From Tannerella serpentiformis (GTDB lineage Bacteria; Bacteroidota; Bacteroidia; Bacteroidales; Tannerellaceae): a stretch of 64,000 nucleotides of DNA. Where the stretch lies: contig NZ_CP028365.1 of NCBI RefSeq assembly GCF_003033925.1, positions 744,001 to 808,000 on the forward strand. The letters run 5' to 3'. Positions 42,103 through 51,515 of the stretch are shown here, piece by piece (position 1 is the first letter of the stretch; each line of letters begins with the position of its first letter). The position numbers and the translations under genes are program-made. A model generated the notes under the pieces. The model was not told where the DNA came from. It made no database searches and saw nothing but the letters and a program-made list of their open reading frames with translations.

Positions 42103-42744
42103 CTACTCCCCTCCGCTAACCGGAGTGCTGCCTATCGAGACAATCCGCGTTCGGTCGCCCTCTACACAGATCGCCTGTGTATTCGTGATTGGGCGCAGAG
42201 GGAGGTGGCTATATGTCCGCACGGTCTCCTCGGCAGACTCCTCAAATGGCTCACAACCGTAATGGGGCACCGTATAGAAATCGACCAGTCCAAGCGCATC
42301 AAAATCTCGAAAGTCAGGCGTGTAGGCCGTTGCAACAGCGTCCATTACTTGTGCATAGGCAATGTTCGGCGCAGCAATCATGCTCCCCGCCGACTCTCCA
42401 ATGTACAGCGCCCCAGCCTTCACCCGACGGACAATCGCCCGATCAGCACCCTTCCGCCTAAGTTCCTGCATGAGGAAAAACAGGTTACCACCGCTGACGT
42501 AAATGCAGTCATTTCTCTCCAAAGTCTGCTCGATCACTTCGGCCGTCGCCTGCGTAATCTCCAACTCCTCCACCGTGTAGCCCAATCGCTCGAGCGCCGC
42601 CCGTCCTTCTGCCACATACAGATTATACTCCTCATGGAGCGCCGCAGTCGGGATAAAAGTCACCGTCCCCCGTTCCTTTCCCACCAATTCAGGTAATAAG
42701 TCCGCCACATCTGCAAAAGATGAGCACAAAAACAATCTCTTCAT
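42103..42744 (-). CDS. pepE: Peptidase E (S51) family protein
   Basis: The core has 213 residues from MKRLFLCSSFADVA. S51 dipeptidases remove N-terminal Asp. The nucleophile elbow is GESAGSM, with YVSGGNLFFLM before it and a VPHYG segment after. The same frame stays open upstream to 42936 and would add a lipoprotein-like leader (MKNSCSVDF...LLLLSLTSC). That leader lies in a 210-bp tandem duplication, and a 21-bp direct repeat sits at 42741-42782. So there may be a cytoplasmic form (42744 start) or an exported lipoprotein form. I give the core start. Confidence 0.85.
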   Translation of the reverse strand: MKRLFLCSSFADVADLLPELVGKERGTVTFIPTAALHEEYNLYVAEGRAALERLGYTVEELEITQATAEVIEQTLERNDCIYVSGGNLFFLMQELRRKGADRAIVRRVKAGALYIGESAGSMIAAPNIAYAQVMDAVATAYTPDFRDFDALGLVDFYTVPHYGCEPFEESAEETVRTYSHLPLRPITNTQAICVEGDRTRIVSIGSTPVSGGE

Positions 42745-42796
42745 AATGTACTTTTCTGTCTTCATAATGTACTTTTCTGTTTGATACGATTCGCAT

Positions 42797-43216
42797 TGTA
42801 GCTCTTGTCGACGGCTCCCGCTGCAACTCGTCAGCGATAGGAGCAGCAACCATGCAACTCCAATCAAACGGCCCAGCGCCACAGCCCAAAAGTCTACACT
42901 GCAACTATTTTTCATCCGCCTTTTCCAACTTGCCAATATCGATTGGCAGTCGCCTACGGAATCCTTCCTTGAAAGAGATCAGCGTCTCCGTCCGCGCCAA
43001 TCCTAAATGTAGCTCTTGTTGACGCCTCCGCTGCAACTCGTCAGCGATAGGAGCAGTAACCATGCAACTTCAATCAAACGGCCCAACGACACAGCCCGAA
43101 AGTCTACACTGCAACTATTCTTCATCCGCCTTTTCCAACTTACCGATATCGATCGGCAGTCTCCTACGGAATCCTTCTTTGAAAGAGATCAGCGTCTCCG
43201 TCCGCGCCAATCCTAA
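42797..43216. repeat. 210-bp tandem duplication including the lrp 3' end
   Basis: Copies 42797-43006 and 43007-43216 match closely (offset 210-211 bp), with scattered substitutions and one small indel. The copied DNA holds the last 100 bp of the lrp gene and the region upstream of pepE. The second copy is in its natural place; the first makes a broken lrp tail next to pepE. Confidence 0.9.
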
Positions 43217-43603
43217 TGGCAATAGCTTCTTATGGATGATGCTAAGCAGATGCTCATTATCTCTGGCGTAGATCTTTACAAAGAGGTCGTATTTCCCAGT
43301 CGTATGGTGACACTCCACAATCTCCGGGATCTGCTTCAATGCCTCCGTGATCGATGCGTATTGATCCGAACTCTGGAGAAAAAGCCCCATGTAAGCACAC
43401 GTCTTGAACCCGATCTTGCTATTATCAATGATGAATTCGGAGCCTTTCACGACTCCAGCATGAATCAACTTCTGAATCCGCTGATGGATAGCCGCCCCGG
43501 ATACATTGCACTCCCGCGCCACCTCAAGAAACGGCTTCCGAGCGTCTTTGACCATCATGCTCAGAATCTTCTCGTCCAATTCATCTAATTCGTATTGTTC
43601 CAT
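43115..43603 (-). CDS. Lrp/AsnC family transcriptional regulator
   Basis: The product has 162 residues. The N-terminal winged helix-turn-helix (about 6-65, LDEKILSMMVKDARKPFLEVARECNVSGAAIHQRIQKL in two parts) is followed by an RAM/ligand domain (about 70-150) with YDLFVKIYARDNEHLLSIIH. Such regulators respond to amino acids. The target is unknown here. Its last 100 bp are duplicated (42797-43006). Confidence 0.93.
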   Translation of the reverse strand: MEQYELDELDEKILSMMVKDARKPFLEVARECNVSGAAIHQRIQKLIHAGVVKGSEFIIDNSKIGFKTCAYMGLFLQSSDQYASITEALKQIPEIVECHHTTGKYDLFVKIYARDNEHLLSIIHKKLLPLGLARTETLISFKEGFRRRLPIDIGKLEKADEE

Positions 43604-43724
43604 CGTCTTTTCAGATTAAGATGACATTGTTAGCTGTAACAAAGAGGCGTAGAGACAGCCTCCCACTTATATCCTCCTTGACCGTCATCATTTCGTCTGA
43701 TGAAATCTCTTTCTATGCAAAAAC

Positions 43725-43778
43725 AAAGAGGGGAGCGAACCTACTTTCTTACCTGTAAGATTCGCCCCCACTCTCTTT
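43725..43778 (-). terminator. Terminator of the exb operon
   Basis: An imperfect stem, AGAGGGGAGCGAA-type with TTCGCCCCCACTCT, is followed on the minus strand by TTTGTTTTTG. It ends the transcript that runs from 46180 to 43824. Confidence 0.6.
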
Positions 43779-43823
43779 TTAATGTTGATATTCAATTCGT
43801 GGATGCAAAAAATCGAATACCTC

Positions 43824-44297
43824 TTACTTGTTATCTACTTGTTTACGTGCCGAGTAACTGATCTTCAAGGCATATGCTTCTCGAAGCGCCTGCTTTAAGT
43901 CAGTGATCAACCCCATCTTGGTGTCTTGGTCGGCTTTGATTGAGACGGTCATAAAAGGCTGATCCTCCTCTTTCATACTCGACTTTTCCTGCCCGATGTA
44001 TGTTCCTACTTCAGAGATTTCCGCAAAAGCATCATTCAATTGCAGACGACTCTCCGACCCCATCTTGGCACGATATTCCTCTATAGGTTGTCCGACATAA
44101 ATAAACGTGACCAGTGATTTCTTCTCCAGTTTCTGTAGCTCCGTAGCCTGCGGGGCACGGAATTGCACCTTCAAAGTCACTTCGCGCATGGTCGTAACCA
44201 TCATAATGAAAAACAAGAACGCAAAGACCAAGTCTGGCAATGATGACGTGTTCAATTCGGGCATTTCACGTCCACCCGATCGACTGAATTTTCCCAT
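43824..44297 (-). CDS. ExbD/TolR-type biopolymer transporter, short
   Basis: The 157-residue protein has one membrane helix near the N-terminus (about 15-38, SSLPDLVFAFLFFIMMVTTM), with the conserved Asp, and a periplasmic domain. It would energise TonB or Tol with the ExbB protein. It is the last of four genes. Two different ExbD proteins in one cluster are typical of Bacteroidetes. Confidence 0.88.
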   Translation of the reverse strand: MGKFSRSGGREMPELNTSSLPDLVFAFLFFIMMVTTMREVTLKVQFRAPQATELQKLEKKSLVTFIYVGQPIEEYRAKMGSESRLQLNDAFAEISEVGTYIGQEKSSMKEEDQPFMTVSIKADQDTKMGLITDLKQALREAYALKISYSARKQVDNK

Positions 44298-44320
44298 TAC
44301 ATTTTTCCTTCCTTAAATCT

Positions 44321-44929
44321 TTAGTTCGCAGCAGGAGCAGACTTAGATCCTCCACCATAGTTCTTCGGCTCAGCCTCGGATATCTTCTGAGGATATATCA
44401 TCTGTACAGCTTCCTGCTGTTTTTCATCCAACTCTGCAAATGTTTTGCCCCATTTCTGCTTAGCTACTTCATCACGCAGTTCGTTATAAGCAGCGGCCAA
44501 TTCATTTTGCACCCGGATATATGCTTGATACTGCGTACCTCGGTCGTTTTGCAACGATATAATATGAGGTTTGCACACCATCATCTTTCCAAAAAACGGG
44601 ACATCAGCTTCTTCCTTCTCTGGTAAATTCGGATCGTTATTCACATTGGCTATGAACTCCTTAGCCTTAGCTTTGACCTGCTTTATATCCATGTATTCAC
44701 CACCGCACAACACTTGATTAGTGGAGCTGATCAAAACTACAAGCATGTTCCTTTTTTTGACATCGATTTCCTGTTTCTTCTGCTGTTTATCGGGTGGAGG
44801 AGGCAATCTTCGCGCTAACCCCATATCCGTATCCATAGAAGTCGTCAAAAGAAAGAACAGCAACAACATGAAAGCGATGTCAGCAGAAGAAGATCCATTA
44901 ATTCCCGGAACTTTTCTTTTCTTACTCAT
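44321..44929 (-). CDS. ExbD/TolR-type biopolymer transporter
   Basis: The 202-residue ExbD family member has SSADIAFMLLLFFLLTTSMDTD (about 14-35, given in part) with the membrane Asp and a periplasmic domain with insertion (KEEADVPFFGKMMVCKPHI). It is the second ExbD copy in the exb cluster, 23 bp before the shorter copy. Confidence 0.88.
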   Translation of the reverse strand: MSKKRKVPGINGSSSADIAFMLLLFFLLTTSMDTDMGLARRLPPPPDKQQKKQEIDVKKRNMLVVLISSTNQVLCGGEYMDIKQVKAKAKEFIANVNNDPNLPEKEEADVPFFGKMMVCKPHIISLQNDRGTQYQAYIRVQNELAAAYNELRDEVAKQKWGKTFAELDEKQQEAVQMIYPQKISEAEPKNYGGGSKSAPAAN

Positions 44930-44954
44930 GTTCTTTCTATGCTCTCTATATCTA

Positions 44955-45428
44955 TTACTTATTCAGAACCTTCTTAAGACTGCCAGCAATCATAGCTAAT
45001 ACAGACAGTCCCAACAGGACATACGTTGAATAGATCCACATATCCGAGACCTTCAACCAGCCCGCTGTATTGAATTGTGCTGAATCAACATTGATTCCTG
45101 GTAGAGGAGTAGCATCACCCATCGCATAGGTTACTCCAAGCAAGACTACAAAAGCAATCAACACTACTAAAGATCCTAGTGCTGCTTTCGGTTTAGTCTT
45201 CAGTGTAGAGAAGAACTGCATAATTCCAAACAGCACCAAACAAACCATCGTAACTCCAAAGAGTGCATAGCACCAATAAAGTAACAGCGATGTATTTACG
45301 GGCTCCTTATTCTCTGCAGCAGGATCAACCACACCACCGAGATAGAACATTGCTAGGACAATCACACTAACTATGATGACGCCTGTCAACATCCAGCTCG
45401 ACAGTTTCCTTATCTTGGTTACAGCCAT
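44955..45428 (-). CDS. Membrane protein in the exb cluster, function unknown
   Basis: The product has 157 residues with about four hydrophobic segments (about 12-32, 50-70, 80-100, 130-150). It resembles Bacteroidetes hypothetical proteins that sit between exbB and exbD. I do not recognise a domain. Being in the middle of the operon, it is likely part of the same energy-transduction complex or its assembly. Confidence 0.7.
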   Translation of the reverse strand: MAVTKIRKLSSWMLTGVIIVSVIVLAMFYLGGVVDPAAENKEPVNTSLLLYWCYALFGVTMVCLVLFGIMQFFSTLKTKPKAALGSLVVLIAFVVLLGVTYAMGDATPLPGINVDSAQFNTAGWLKVSDMWIYSTYVLLGLSVLAMIAGSLKKVLNK

Positions 45429-45436
45429 GACTCGTC

Positions 45437-46180
45437 TTACTTTTTGTATTTCACATTGTACTTGATAACCATATCGAGCAATGTAATCGACGCATCTTCC
45501 ATCTTATTCAGAATAGCTTCCAATTTGCTCAACAGATAGTTATAGAAAACCTGAAGGATCAATGCAACGATCAAACCACCGACCGTAGTGATCAAGGCTA
45601 CCTTCATACCACCGGCAACAACCGTCGGACTAATATCACCAACACGCTCAATCTTATCGAACGCCATGATCATACCAACGACTGTTCCCAAAAAGCCCAA
45701 TGACGGTGCCATCGCGATAAACAGGGTAATCCAAGACAGATTCTTTTCCAACAGTCCACTCTGCACACCACCATAAGCGACAATAGACTTCTCTACAACA
45801 TCGATCCCTTGATCGATCCTCATTAATCCTTGATATGCAATAGAAGCTATCGGGCCTCTAGTATCTCGAGCAATAGCTTTTGCGCCATCTACATCTCCTC
45901 GATCGAGTGCAGCCTCAATATCGTTCAACATACCGTTAGGATTCACATCCGCCAAGTTCAAGTAGATGATTCGTTCCAAGACGAATGCTAGACCCAAAAT
46001 CAAAGCGATAGCAACGAAGCTCATGAAGTCTGCACTACCTTCAATAAACTTCGTCTTTAATGCTTGATGAACTCCTCCCTCAACGGGAGCTGCAGCCTCT
46101 GCCGCTTCTTGTGCAAATGCTACTGTAGAGATACCCGCGGCCAATACACCCAAGAAGGCTTTCGTAAACAACTTTTTCAT
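45437..46180 (-). CDS. MotA/TolQ/ExbB proton channel family protein
   Basis: The 247-residue ExbB/TolQ-type protein has a signal-like N-terminus (MKKLFTKAFLGVLAAGISTVAFAQ), then a first helix SFVAIALILGLAFVLERII (about 55-75) and a C-terminal pair with LSWITLFIAMAPSLGFLGTVVGMI (in part) and VALITTVGGLIVALILQVFYNYLL (in part). It is the proton-motive engine of the TonB system. It is the first gene of the exbB-X-exbD-exbD operon. The tonB gene is 2.3 kb away. Confidence 0.92.
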   Translation of the reverse strand: MKKLFTKAFLGVLAAGISTVAFAQEAAEAAAPVEGGVHQALKTKFIEGSADFMSFVAIALILGLAFVLERIIYLNLADVNPNGMLNDIEAALDRGDVDGAKAIARDTRGPIASIAYQGLMRIDQGIDVVEKSIVAYGGVQSGLLEKNLSWITLFIAMAPSLGFLGTVVGMIMAFDKIERVGDISPTVVAGGMKVALITTVGGLIVALILQVFYNYLLSKLEAILNKMEDASITLLDMVIKYNVKYKK

Positions 46181-46292
46181 AGTGATGATAATTTGGAATT
46201 AATGCCTGAATTTTACTTTGATGAATATACTTATTGATTAGAAACTTCGCTTGTTCGCGCTTCTTATTTTTATCTTTCTACCGTTTGCTTGC

Positions 46293-46379
46293 GGAGAAAG
46301 CGGGATTCGAACCCGCGATACGCTTTTGGCGTATACACGCTTTCCAGGCGTGCCTCTTCAACCACTCGAGCATCTCTCC
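46293..46379 (-). tRNA. tRNA-Ser (anticodon GGA)
   Basis: An 87-nt class II tRNA on the minus strand. The acceptor arm is GGAGAGA with TTTCTCC, the T arm GCGGGTTCGAATCCCGC, and the anticodon loop CTGGAAA gives anticodon GGA (Ser). The long variable arm TATACGCCAAAAGCGTAT fits Ser. CCA is not encoded. Confidence 0.95.
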
Positions 46380-46522
46380 TTTCTTATTAATCGCCCTCAT
46401 TCTTTCTGAAAACGAGTGCAAAGTACGGAAAAAAACATGACACGCAAACTTTTTGCTGGTATAACTTAGTTTTCCTTGATGTCATCATCTCTTCCATAAT
46501 ACGTCAACACATTATGTAGACG

Positions 46523-47311
46523 TCAATTAGATGTAGGAAATGGAATATCAAACAGGGCCAATGTGTTCTCTCTTGTAAGATCTGCCACTGCCTCCTCTGA
46601 TATCTGCAATTCTTCCGCCACCTTCCTTACGACTTCTACGAGAAAAGCTGGCTCATTCCGTTTTCCTCGATACGGTGAAGGAGATAAATATGGCGCATCT
46701 GTCTCTAATAAAAGCATCGTTGATGGTACCATCCGTATAATATCAGACAATGCAGACTTTTTGAAAGTAACGATCCCATTAACTCCTATCTTGAATCGCT
46801 GCATGCGCTTTATTTCCTCCAATTCATCGACCGTCCCTGAAAAGCAATGAAAAACACCTTTCAATCTCTCCGCTCCTACCTTATATATGCAGTCAAACAC
46901 TTCTGAAAAAGCGTCACGAACATGAATGCTTACAGGAAGATTCATATCGACACTCCACTTCAACTGTTCTTCGAACACAATCCTTTGCTCTTTCAGATAC
47001 GCCTGTTCCCAGTGTAAATCGATTCCAATTTCACCAATTCCACAATAAGGACGCTTTGTCAACATTTTCTCTATCGCCTGTAGTTTTGACGAATAGTGAG
47101 AGTCCACACTTGTCGGATGTACCCCCATCATCGGAAAGGCAAATTCAGGATGCTCATCACATAAGCAAAACATCGGAGCAATGCTCGACTCGTCTATATT
47201 TGGTAATAGTACGGCCGTCACTCCAGCAGCCTTTGCTCGTTCTATTACTATATCCCGATCACTGTAAAAATCCTCGGCGTAAAGGTGGGTATGACTGTCT
47301 ATCAACTTCAT
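46523..47311 (-). CDS. TatD family DNase
   Basis: The product has 262 residues. It begins MKLIDSHTHLYAEDF with the metal HxH, and later has GEIGIDLHWE (Glu), SIHVRDAF (His), GVFHCFSG (His) and LLLETDAPYLSP (Asp). It is a TIM-barrel metal nuclease of TatD type. It is 14 bp after the polyprenyl synthase gene, likely one transcript. An alternative start is at 47320. Confidence 0.94.
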   Translation of the reverse strand: MKLIDSHTHLYAEDFYSDRDIVIERAKAAGVTAVLLPNIDESSIAPMFCLCDEHPEFAFPMMGVHPTSVDSHYSSKLQAIEKMLTKRPYCGIGEIGIDLHWEQAYLKEQRIVFEEQLKWSVDMNLPVSIHVRDAFSEVFDCIYKVGAERLKGVFHCFSGTVDELEEIKRMQRFKIGVNGIVTFKKSALSDIIRMVPSTMLLLETDAPYLSPSPYRGKRNEPAFLVEVVRKVAEELQISEEAVADLTRENTLALFDIPFPTSN

Positions 47312-47324
47312 TGCAGCCATGTTT

Positions 47325-48305
47325 TTACTTTGCTCGATCTATCAGCAGACTGCAAACACGGAGTAGCTCTTGGCTTCTTTCCTGATTTACACTCAACCGT
47401 GCTAATTCACTCCCAGCGAGATCATAATGATACTTTATCCTGCTTTGTGTACGCTCCCTCAGCTTCAATTCATCATATATACTGGTGATCACTGATATTT
47501 TCTCATTCGCAGTGTAAACTGAATCGTTCTCTTTTCTGTAATGCGCTATGCAAGTCTTTTGCTCATCTGTTGCAAGCTGATACATGAGCACTGACAAAAA
47601 GGTCTTCTTGTCGCACAGAATATCACCTCCTATATTTTTTCCGAATGTACTCGTATCACCGTAGACATCCAACATATCATCTTGCAACTGGAACGCTAAC
47701 CCGATATGGATTCCAAAACGATAAAGCACCTCTGCGTCATGCACGGATGCACCACCGATTAATGCTCCCATCTTCAAGCTGCAAGCCAATAATACGGCTG
47801 TTTTCAGGCGGATCATCTCCATGTATTCTTCTTCCGTCACATCGTCACGCCGCTCAAACTCCATATCGAACTGTTGACCTTCACAGATTTCAAGCGCCGT
47901 CTGCGTAAACAGATCCAAGACAAGCTTTAATGATGAGGACGGGGTCTGTCCAATCAGACGATAGGACACGATCAACATGGCGTCACCTGAAAGCACGGCC
48001 GTATTTCTATCCCATTTCACATGGACGGTCGGCTGATTGCGACGTTTTTTCGCCTCGTCCATCAAGTCGTCATGCAGTAGCGTGAAGTTGTGGAACATCT
48101 CCACCCCCAAAGCCGACGACATCGCACACTCTATATCATCTCGGTAAAGATTGCAGGCCATTAGCACAAAAGCTGGCCGCAAACGCTTCCCACCTTCAGA
48201 CAATGTGTAGACGATCGGATCGAAAAGACTTTGTGGAGAATCATCGAAACGCAACTGATGGATGGCCTCTTCAATCGCCTTGAGGATGTATTCAAATGAC
48301 AACAT
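47325..48305 (-). CDS. Polyprenyl synthetase (all-trans)
   Basis: The 326-residue enzyme builds prenyl diphosphates from IPP. First Asp-rich motif DDLMD at 79-83 and second in QLQDDMLDVYGDTSTFGKN (near 210-228). The N-terminal LSEGGKRLRPAFVLMACNL fits. Farnesyl- or longer-chain synthase cannot be told from sequence alone. It is probably co-transcribed with tatD. Confidence 0.93.
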   Translation of the reverse strand: MLSFEYILKAIEEAIHQLRFDDSPQSLFDPIVYTLSEGGKRLRPAFVLMACNLYRDDIECAMSSALGVEMFHNFTLLHDDLMDEAKKRRNQPTVHVKWDRNTAVLSGDAMLIVSYRLIGQTPSSSLKLVLDLFTQTALEICEGQQFDMEFERRDDVTEEEYMEMIRLKTAVLLACSLKMGALIGGASVHDAEVLYRFGIHIGLAFQLQDDMLDVYGDTSTFGKNIGGDILCDKKTFLSVLMYQLATDEQKTCIAHYRKENDSVYTANEKISVITSIYDELKLRERTQSRIKYHYDLAGSELARLSVNQERSQELLRVCSLLIDRAK

Positions 48306-48334
48306 AGCAACGGTTGTAGCAGAGAGATAATTAG

Positions 48335-48372
48335 AAAAGGTCGCTCTCTTCGGGGAGGGAGAACGACCTTTT
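48335..48372. terminator. Terminator after tonB
   Basis: AAAAGGTCGCTCTC pairs imperfectly with GAGAACGACCTTTT, with T-runs on both sides. It separates tonB from the polyprenyl synthase gene. Confidence 0.75.
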
Positions 48373-48434
48373 TCTTTTTAGTTCATCATCGTCTGCTATT
48401 TTGCACGTGAGTGAGGTACGTTCAATGGGGGGTA

Positions 48435-49130
48435 TTATTGCTGCAGGCGGAACGTTACGGGAAGTGTAAACTTCACACGTACAGGCTTGCCACGCTGCTT
48501 ACCAGGCTTCCATTTCGGCATGGAATTGATCACACGAAGCGCCTCTTTATCGAGAGCTGGATCAATACCACGGACCACCTGAGCATCTACAATCGTACCG
48601 TCTCTGTTCACAACAAACGTACAAGTAACACGTCCTTGAATGCCATTTTCCTGCGCTACAACAGGATACTTAATTGACTTAGCGATATAGCTCATCAATT
48701 CAGCCTGTCCACCCGGAAACTCCGGCATTTCCTCTACCACTACAAAAATGTGCTGTGGAGACTCTTCTTCTTCCTCATGCGTTACCGCAGGAGGAGTATA
48801 AACCTGCACCTGGGCTGCTTTCTGATTGTCCTCGGAAGATATCAGGTCATTATTCGCAACCTGCACATTATCTTCTACCACATTCAGCACTTCAGCCACA
48901 TTGGGCACATCGGGAGGAGGGGGAGGGGGAGGCGTCTCATCCTGCCTTGTGATATCCATCTCTTCCTCCGCGATAACATCGCTGATCCCTTCGTCTTTCT
49001 GAACGACCTGATCTTGGGTACCCCATTCAAACCCAACGAACAGAACAGCCAAGCCCACGACCAACCCCATGAGGATGCCTAGGCCCTTACTACCTTCAAG
49101 ATCTGCTTTTGGCGATTTCTTGACTTCCAT
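48435..49130 (-). CDS. tonB: TonB family energy transducer
   Basis: The 231-residue TonB has an N-terminal membrane helix (about 18-38, GLGILMGLVVGLAVLFVGFEW), a Pro-rich linker with PPPPPPPDVP (about 68-77) and a C-terminal TonB domain (about 135-231; EFPGGQAELMSYIAKSIKYP, then GRVTCTFVVNRDGTI and MPKWKPGKQRGKPVRVKFTLPV in part). It couples the proton motive force to SusC-type receptors. A -33/-7 pair (minus, 49179-49206) lies upstream. Confidence 0.94.
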   Translation of the reverse strand: MEVKKSPKADLEGSKGLGILMGLVVGLAVLFVGFEWGTQDQVVQKDEGISDVIAEEEMDITRQDETPPPPPPPDVPNVAEVLNVVEDNVQVANNDLISSEDNQKAAQVQVYTPPAVTHEEEEESPQHIFVVVEEMPEFPGGQAELMSYIAKSIKYPVVAQENGIQGRVTCTFVVNRDGTIVDAQVVRGIDPALDKEALRVINSMPKWKPGKQRGKPVRVKFTLPVTFRLQQ

Positions 49131-49178
49131 GAGTTATCTATTTAAAGAGTGATTATTCGTCTATCTTCTTATCGGAGG

Positions 49179-49206
49179 CAAAGATAGAGAAAAATGAATG
49201 CGACAA
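49179..49206 (-). promoter_or_regulatory. Promoter of tonB
   Basis: On the minus strand TTG (49204-49206) precedes TATCTTTG (49179-49186) by 17 bp, 49 bp from the ATG. Confidence 0.55.
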
Positions 49207-49388
49207 CCGAAGCTGCCAAAAAATTCAAAGCTGAGACAAAACAAACGCAACCAAACGAAAACGACGAAAATTGAGGAAGACTAGTGGGTTTAGGGGAAAC
49301 ATGAAAGACCTTACTCAGCGCGAGTTCAGTCTAAGCCATCTGCTTTTTATACCCCATCGTTAGGAGACTCATCGGCCATGATAGTCCT

Positions 49389-49613
49389 GGCGACAGTGTC
49401 GCCGAAGCTCTCATCGACCATGATAGTCCTGGCGACAGTGTCGCCGAAGCACTCATCGACCATGATGGTCCCGGCGACAGTGTCGCCGAAGCTCTCATCG
49501 GCCATGATGGTCCTGGCGACAGTGTCGCCGGGGCACTCATCGACCATGATAGTCCTAGCGACAGTGTCGCCGGGGCACTCATCGACCATGATAGTCCTGG
49601 CGACAGTGTCGCC
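49389..49613. repeat. Palindrome array 5: six units, exact 42-bp period
   Basis: GGCGACAGTGTCGCC (one unit starts AGCG) at 49389, 49431, 49473, 49515, 49557 and 49599. Read on the minus strand the linker gives GGACTATCATGGTC, so the unit is the same as in array 3 with opposite orientation. It lies between the divergent tonB and pckA genes. Confidence 0.9.
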
Positions 49614-49701
49614 GGGGCACTCATAGACCATGAGGGCCTCGGCAAAGCCTTCACAGACTTCTAACTCATGTCATTTTACAGAGGGGAGAAGGGCCTATCC
49701 T

Positions 49702-49727
49702 CAATTACGGAAATATTTCTCTAATTA
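49702..49727. promoter_or_regulatory. Palindrome upstream of pckA
   Basis: CAATTACGGAAATATTTC plus TCTAATTA, centred at 49714.5. It matches the site at 36947-36972 in its core (CGGAAATATTTC) and outer AATT arms. Its centre is 42 bp from the pckA -7 box. Confidence 0.6.
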
Positions 49728-49752
49728 CCCCGTAGCCGTATCGGAATTGTCG

Positions 49753-49760
49753 TACTTTTG
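49753..49760 (+). promoter_or_regulatory. -7 box of pckA
   Basis: TACTTTTG, 84 bp upstream of ATG 49844. Confidence 0.6.
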
Positions 49761-49843
49761 CCTGCGTCTTCAGGAAAAGGACGGAAAAGCACGCCCCTTC
49801 GGACATGAAGACGCGATTGTTTTACACATTATATATTAGAGAC

Positions 49844-51448
49844 ATGGCAAAACTCGATTTGACGAAGTACGGTATCACGGGTACCACGGAGATTGTGCAC
49901 AATCCTTCTTACGAGGATCTGTTTAACGAAGAGATGAAGCCCGGTTTGGAGGGCTATGAAAAAGGTCAGCTGACGGAGCTGGGTGCAGTGAACGTTATGA
50001 CGGGCATCTACACCGGGCGATCGCCGAAGGATAAGTTTATCGTCATGGACGAGACGAGTAAGGACACCGTATGGTGGACGTCGGAGGAATACAAGAACGA
50101 CAATAAGCCGGCATCGGCCGAGGCGTGGAATGCGGTCAAGGAGATTGCCAAGAAGGAGCTGTCGAACAAGCGGCTCTTCGTAGTGGACGGCTTCTGCGGC
50201 GCCAATCGGTCGACATGTCTGAGGGTACGCTTTATCATGGAAGTGGCTTGGCAAGCGCACTTTGTGACGAACATGTTCATCCGTCCGACGAAGGAAGAGC
50301 TGGAGTCGTTCGAGCCAGATTTCATCGTCTACAACGCTTCGAAGGCGAAGGTGGAGAACTACAAGGAGCTGGGGCTTAACTCAGAGACCGCCGTGGTCTT
50401 CAACCTGACCTCCAAGGAACAGGTGATCATCAACACATGGTACGGCGGCGAGATGAAGAAGGGTATGTTCTCGATGATGAACTACTTCAAGCCGCTCGAG
50501 GGCATCGCCTCCATGCACTGCTCCGCCAACACGGACACGAACGGACAGAATACAGCGATCTTCTTCGGCCTCTCGGGCACAGGTAAGACGACGCTATCGA
50601 CCGACCCGAAGCGTCTGCTGATCGGCGACGACGAGCACGGATGGGACGACGAAGGCGTCTTCAATTACGAGGGCGGATGCTACGCCAAAGTGATCAACCT
50701 AGATAAGGACAGCGAGCCAGACATCTATCGCGCCATCAAGCGCAACGCCCTGCTGGAGAACGTGACGGTAGATGCGAACGGCAAGATCGACTTCAAGGAC
50801 AAGAGCGTGACCGAGAACACGCGCGTATCGTACCCGATCTATCACATCGAAAAGATCGTGAAGCCCATCTCGAAGGGTCCGGCTGCGAAGAATGTGATCT
50901 TCCTCTCTGCCGACGCGTTCGGGGTGCTGCCGCCCGTGTCTATCCTGACGCCGGAGCAGACGAAGTATTACTTCCTCTCTGGTTTCACCGCGAAGCTGGC
51001 CGGTACAGAGCGCGGTATCACCGAGCCGACACCGACCTTCTCCGCTTGCTTTGGACAGGCATTCCTCGAACTGCATCCGACGAAGTATGCCGAAGAGCTG
51101 GTGAAGAAGATGGAGCGCAGCGGTGCCAAGGCCTATCTGGTGAACACGGGATGGAACGGCACGGGCAAGCGTATCTCGATCCGCGATACACGCGGCATCA
51201 TCGACGCCATCCTCGAGGGACACATCCTCAAGGCACCGACGAAGAAGCTGCCCTTCTTCGACTTCGAGATCCCGACGGAACTGCCGGGTGTTGATCCGAA
51301 GATCCTCGATCCGCGCGACACGTACGCTAACGAAGCCGAGTGGGAGACGAAGGCGAAGGATCTGGCCGGACGCTTCGTGAAGAACTTCGTGAAGTACGAA
51401 GGCAATGCAGCTGGCAAGGCGCTCGTAGCTGCGGGCCCGAAGCTGTAA
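49844..51448 (+). CDS. pckA: Phosphoenolpyruvate carboxykinase (ATP)
   Basis: The 534-residue enzyme converts oxaloacetate and ATP to PEP and CO2, or the reverse in fermenters that fix CO2. Motifs include [13 protein letters not shown] (about 54-66), [13 protein letters not shown] (Walker A, about 242-254), the [11 protein letters not shown] kinase-2 loop, and [16 protein letters not shown] start at [10 protein letters not shown] (49844), as homologues begin there. Shared palindrome with the carboxyltransferase gene suggests joint control of the oxaloacetate node. Confidence 0.96.
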   Translation: MAKLDLTKYGITGTTEIVHNPSYEDLFNEEMKPGLEGYEKGQLTELGAVNVMTGIYTGRSPKDKFIVMDETSKDTVWWTSEEYKNDNKPASAEAWNAVKEIAKKELSNKRLFVVDGFCGANRSTCLRVRFIMEVAWQAHFVTNMFIRPTKEELESFEPDFIVYNASKAKVENYKELGLNSETAVVFNLTSKEQVIINTWYGGEMKKGMFSMMNYFKPLEGIASMHCSANTDTNGQNTAIFFGLSGTGKTTLSTDPKRLLIGDDEHGWDDEGVFNYEGGCYAKVINLDKDSEPDIYRAIKRNALLENVTVDANGKIDFKDKSVTENTRVSYPIYHIEKIVKPISKGPAAKNVIFLSADAFGVLPPVSILTPEQTKYYFLSGFTAKLAGTERGITEPTPTFSACFGQAFLELHPTKYAEELVKKMERSGAKAYLVNTGWNGTGKRISIRDTRGIIDAILEGHILKAPTKKLPFFDFEIPTELPGVDPKILDPRDTYANEAEWETKAKDLAGRFVKNFVKYEGNAAGKALVAAGPKL

Positions 51449-51515
51449 TCCTCCACAGTCGAGAGTTGTAGCAACTCGATTTACATGAATCGATTCAGCG
51501 TGTCTCCCTCACCTC

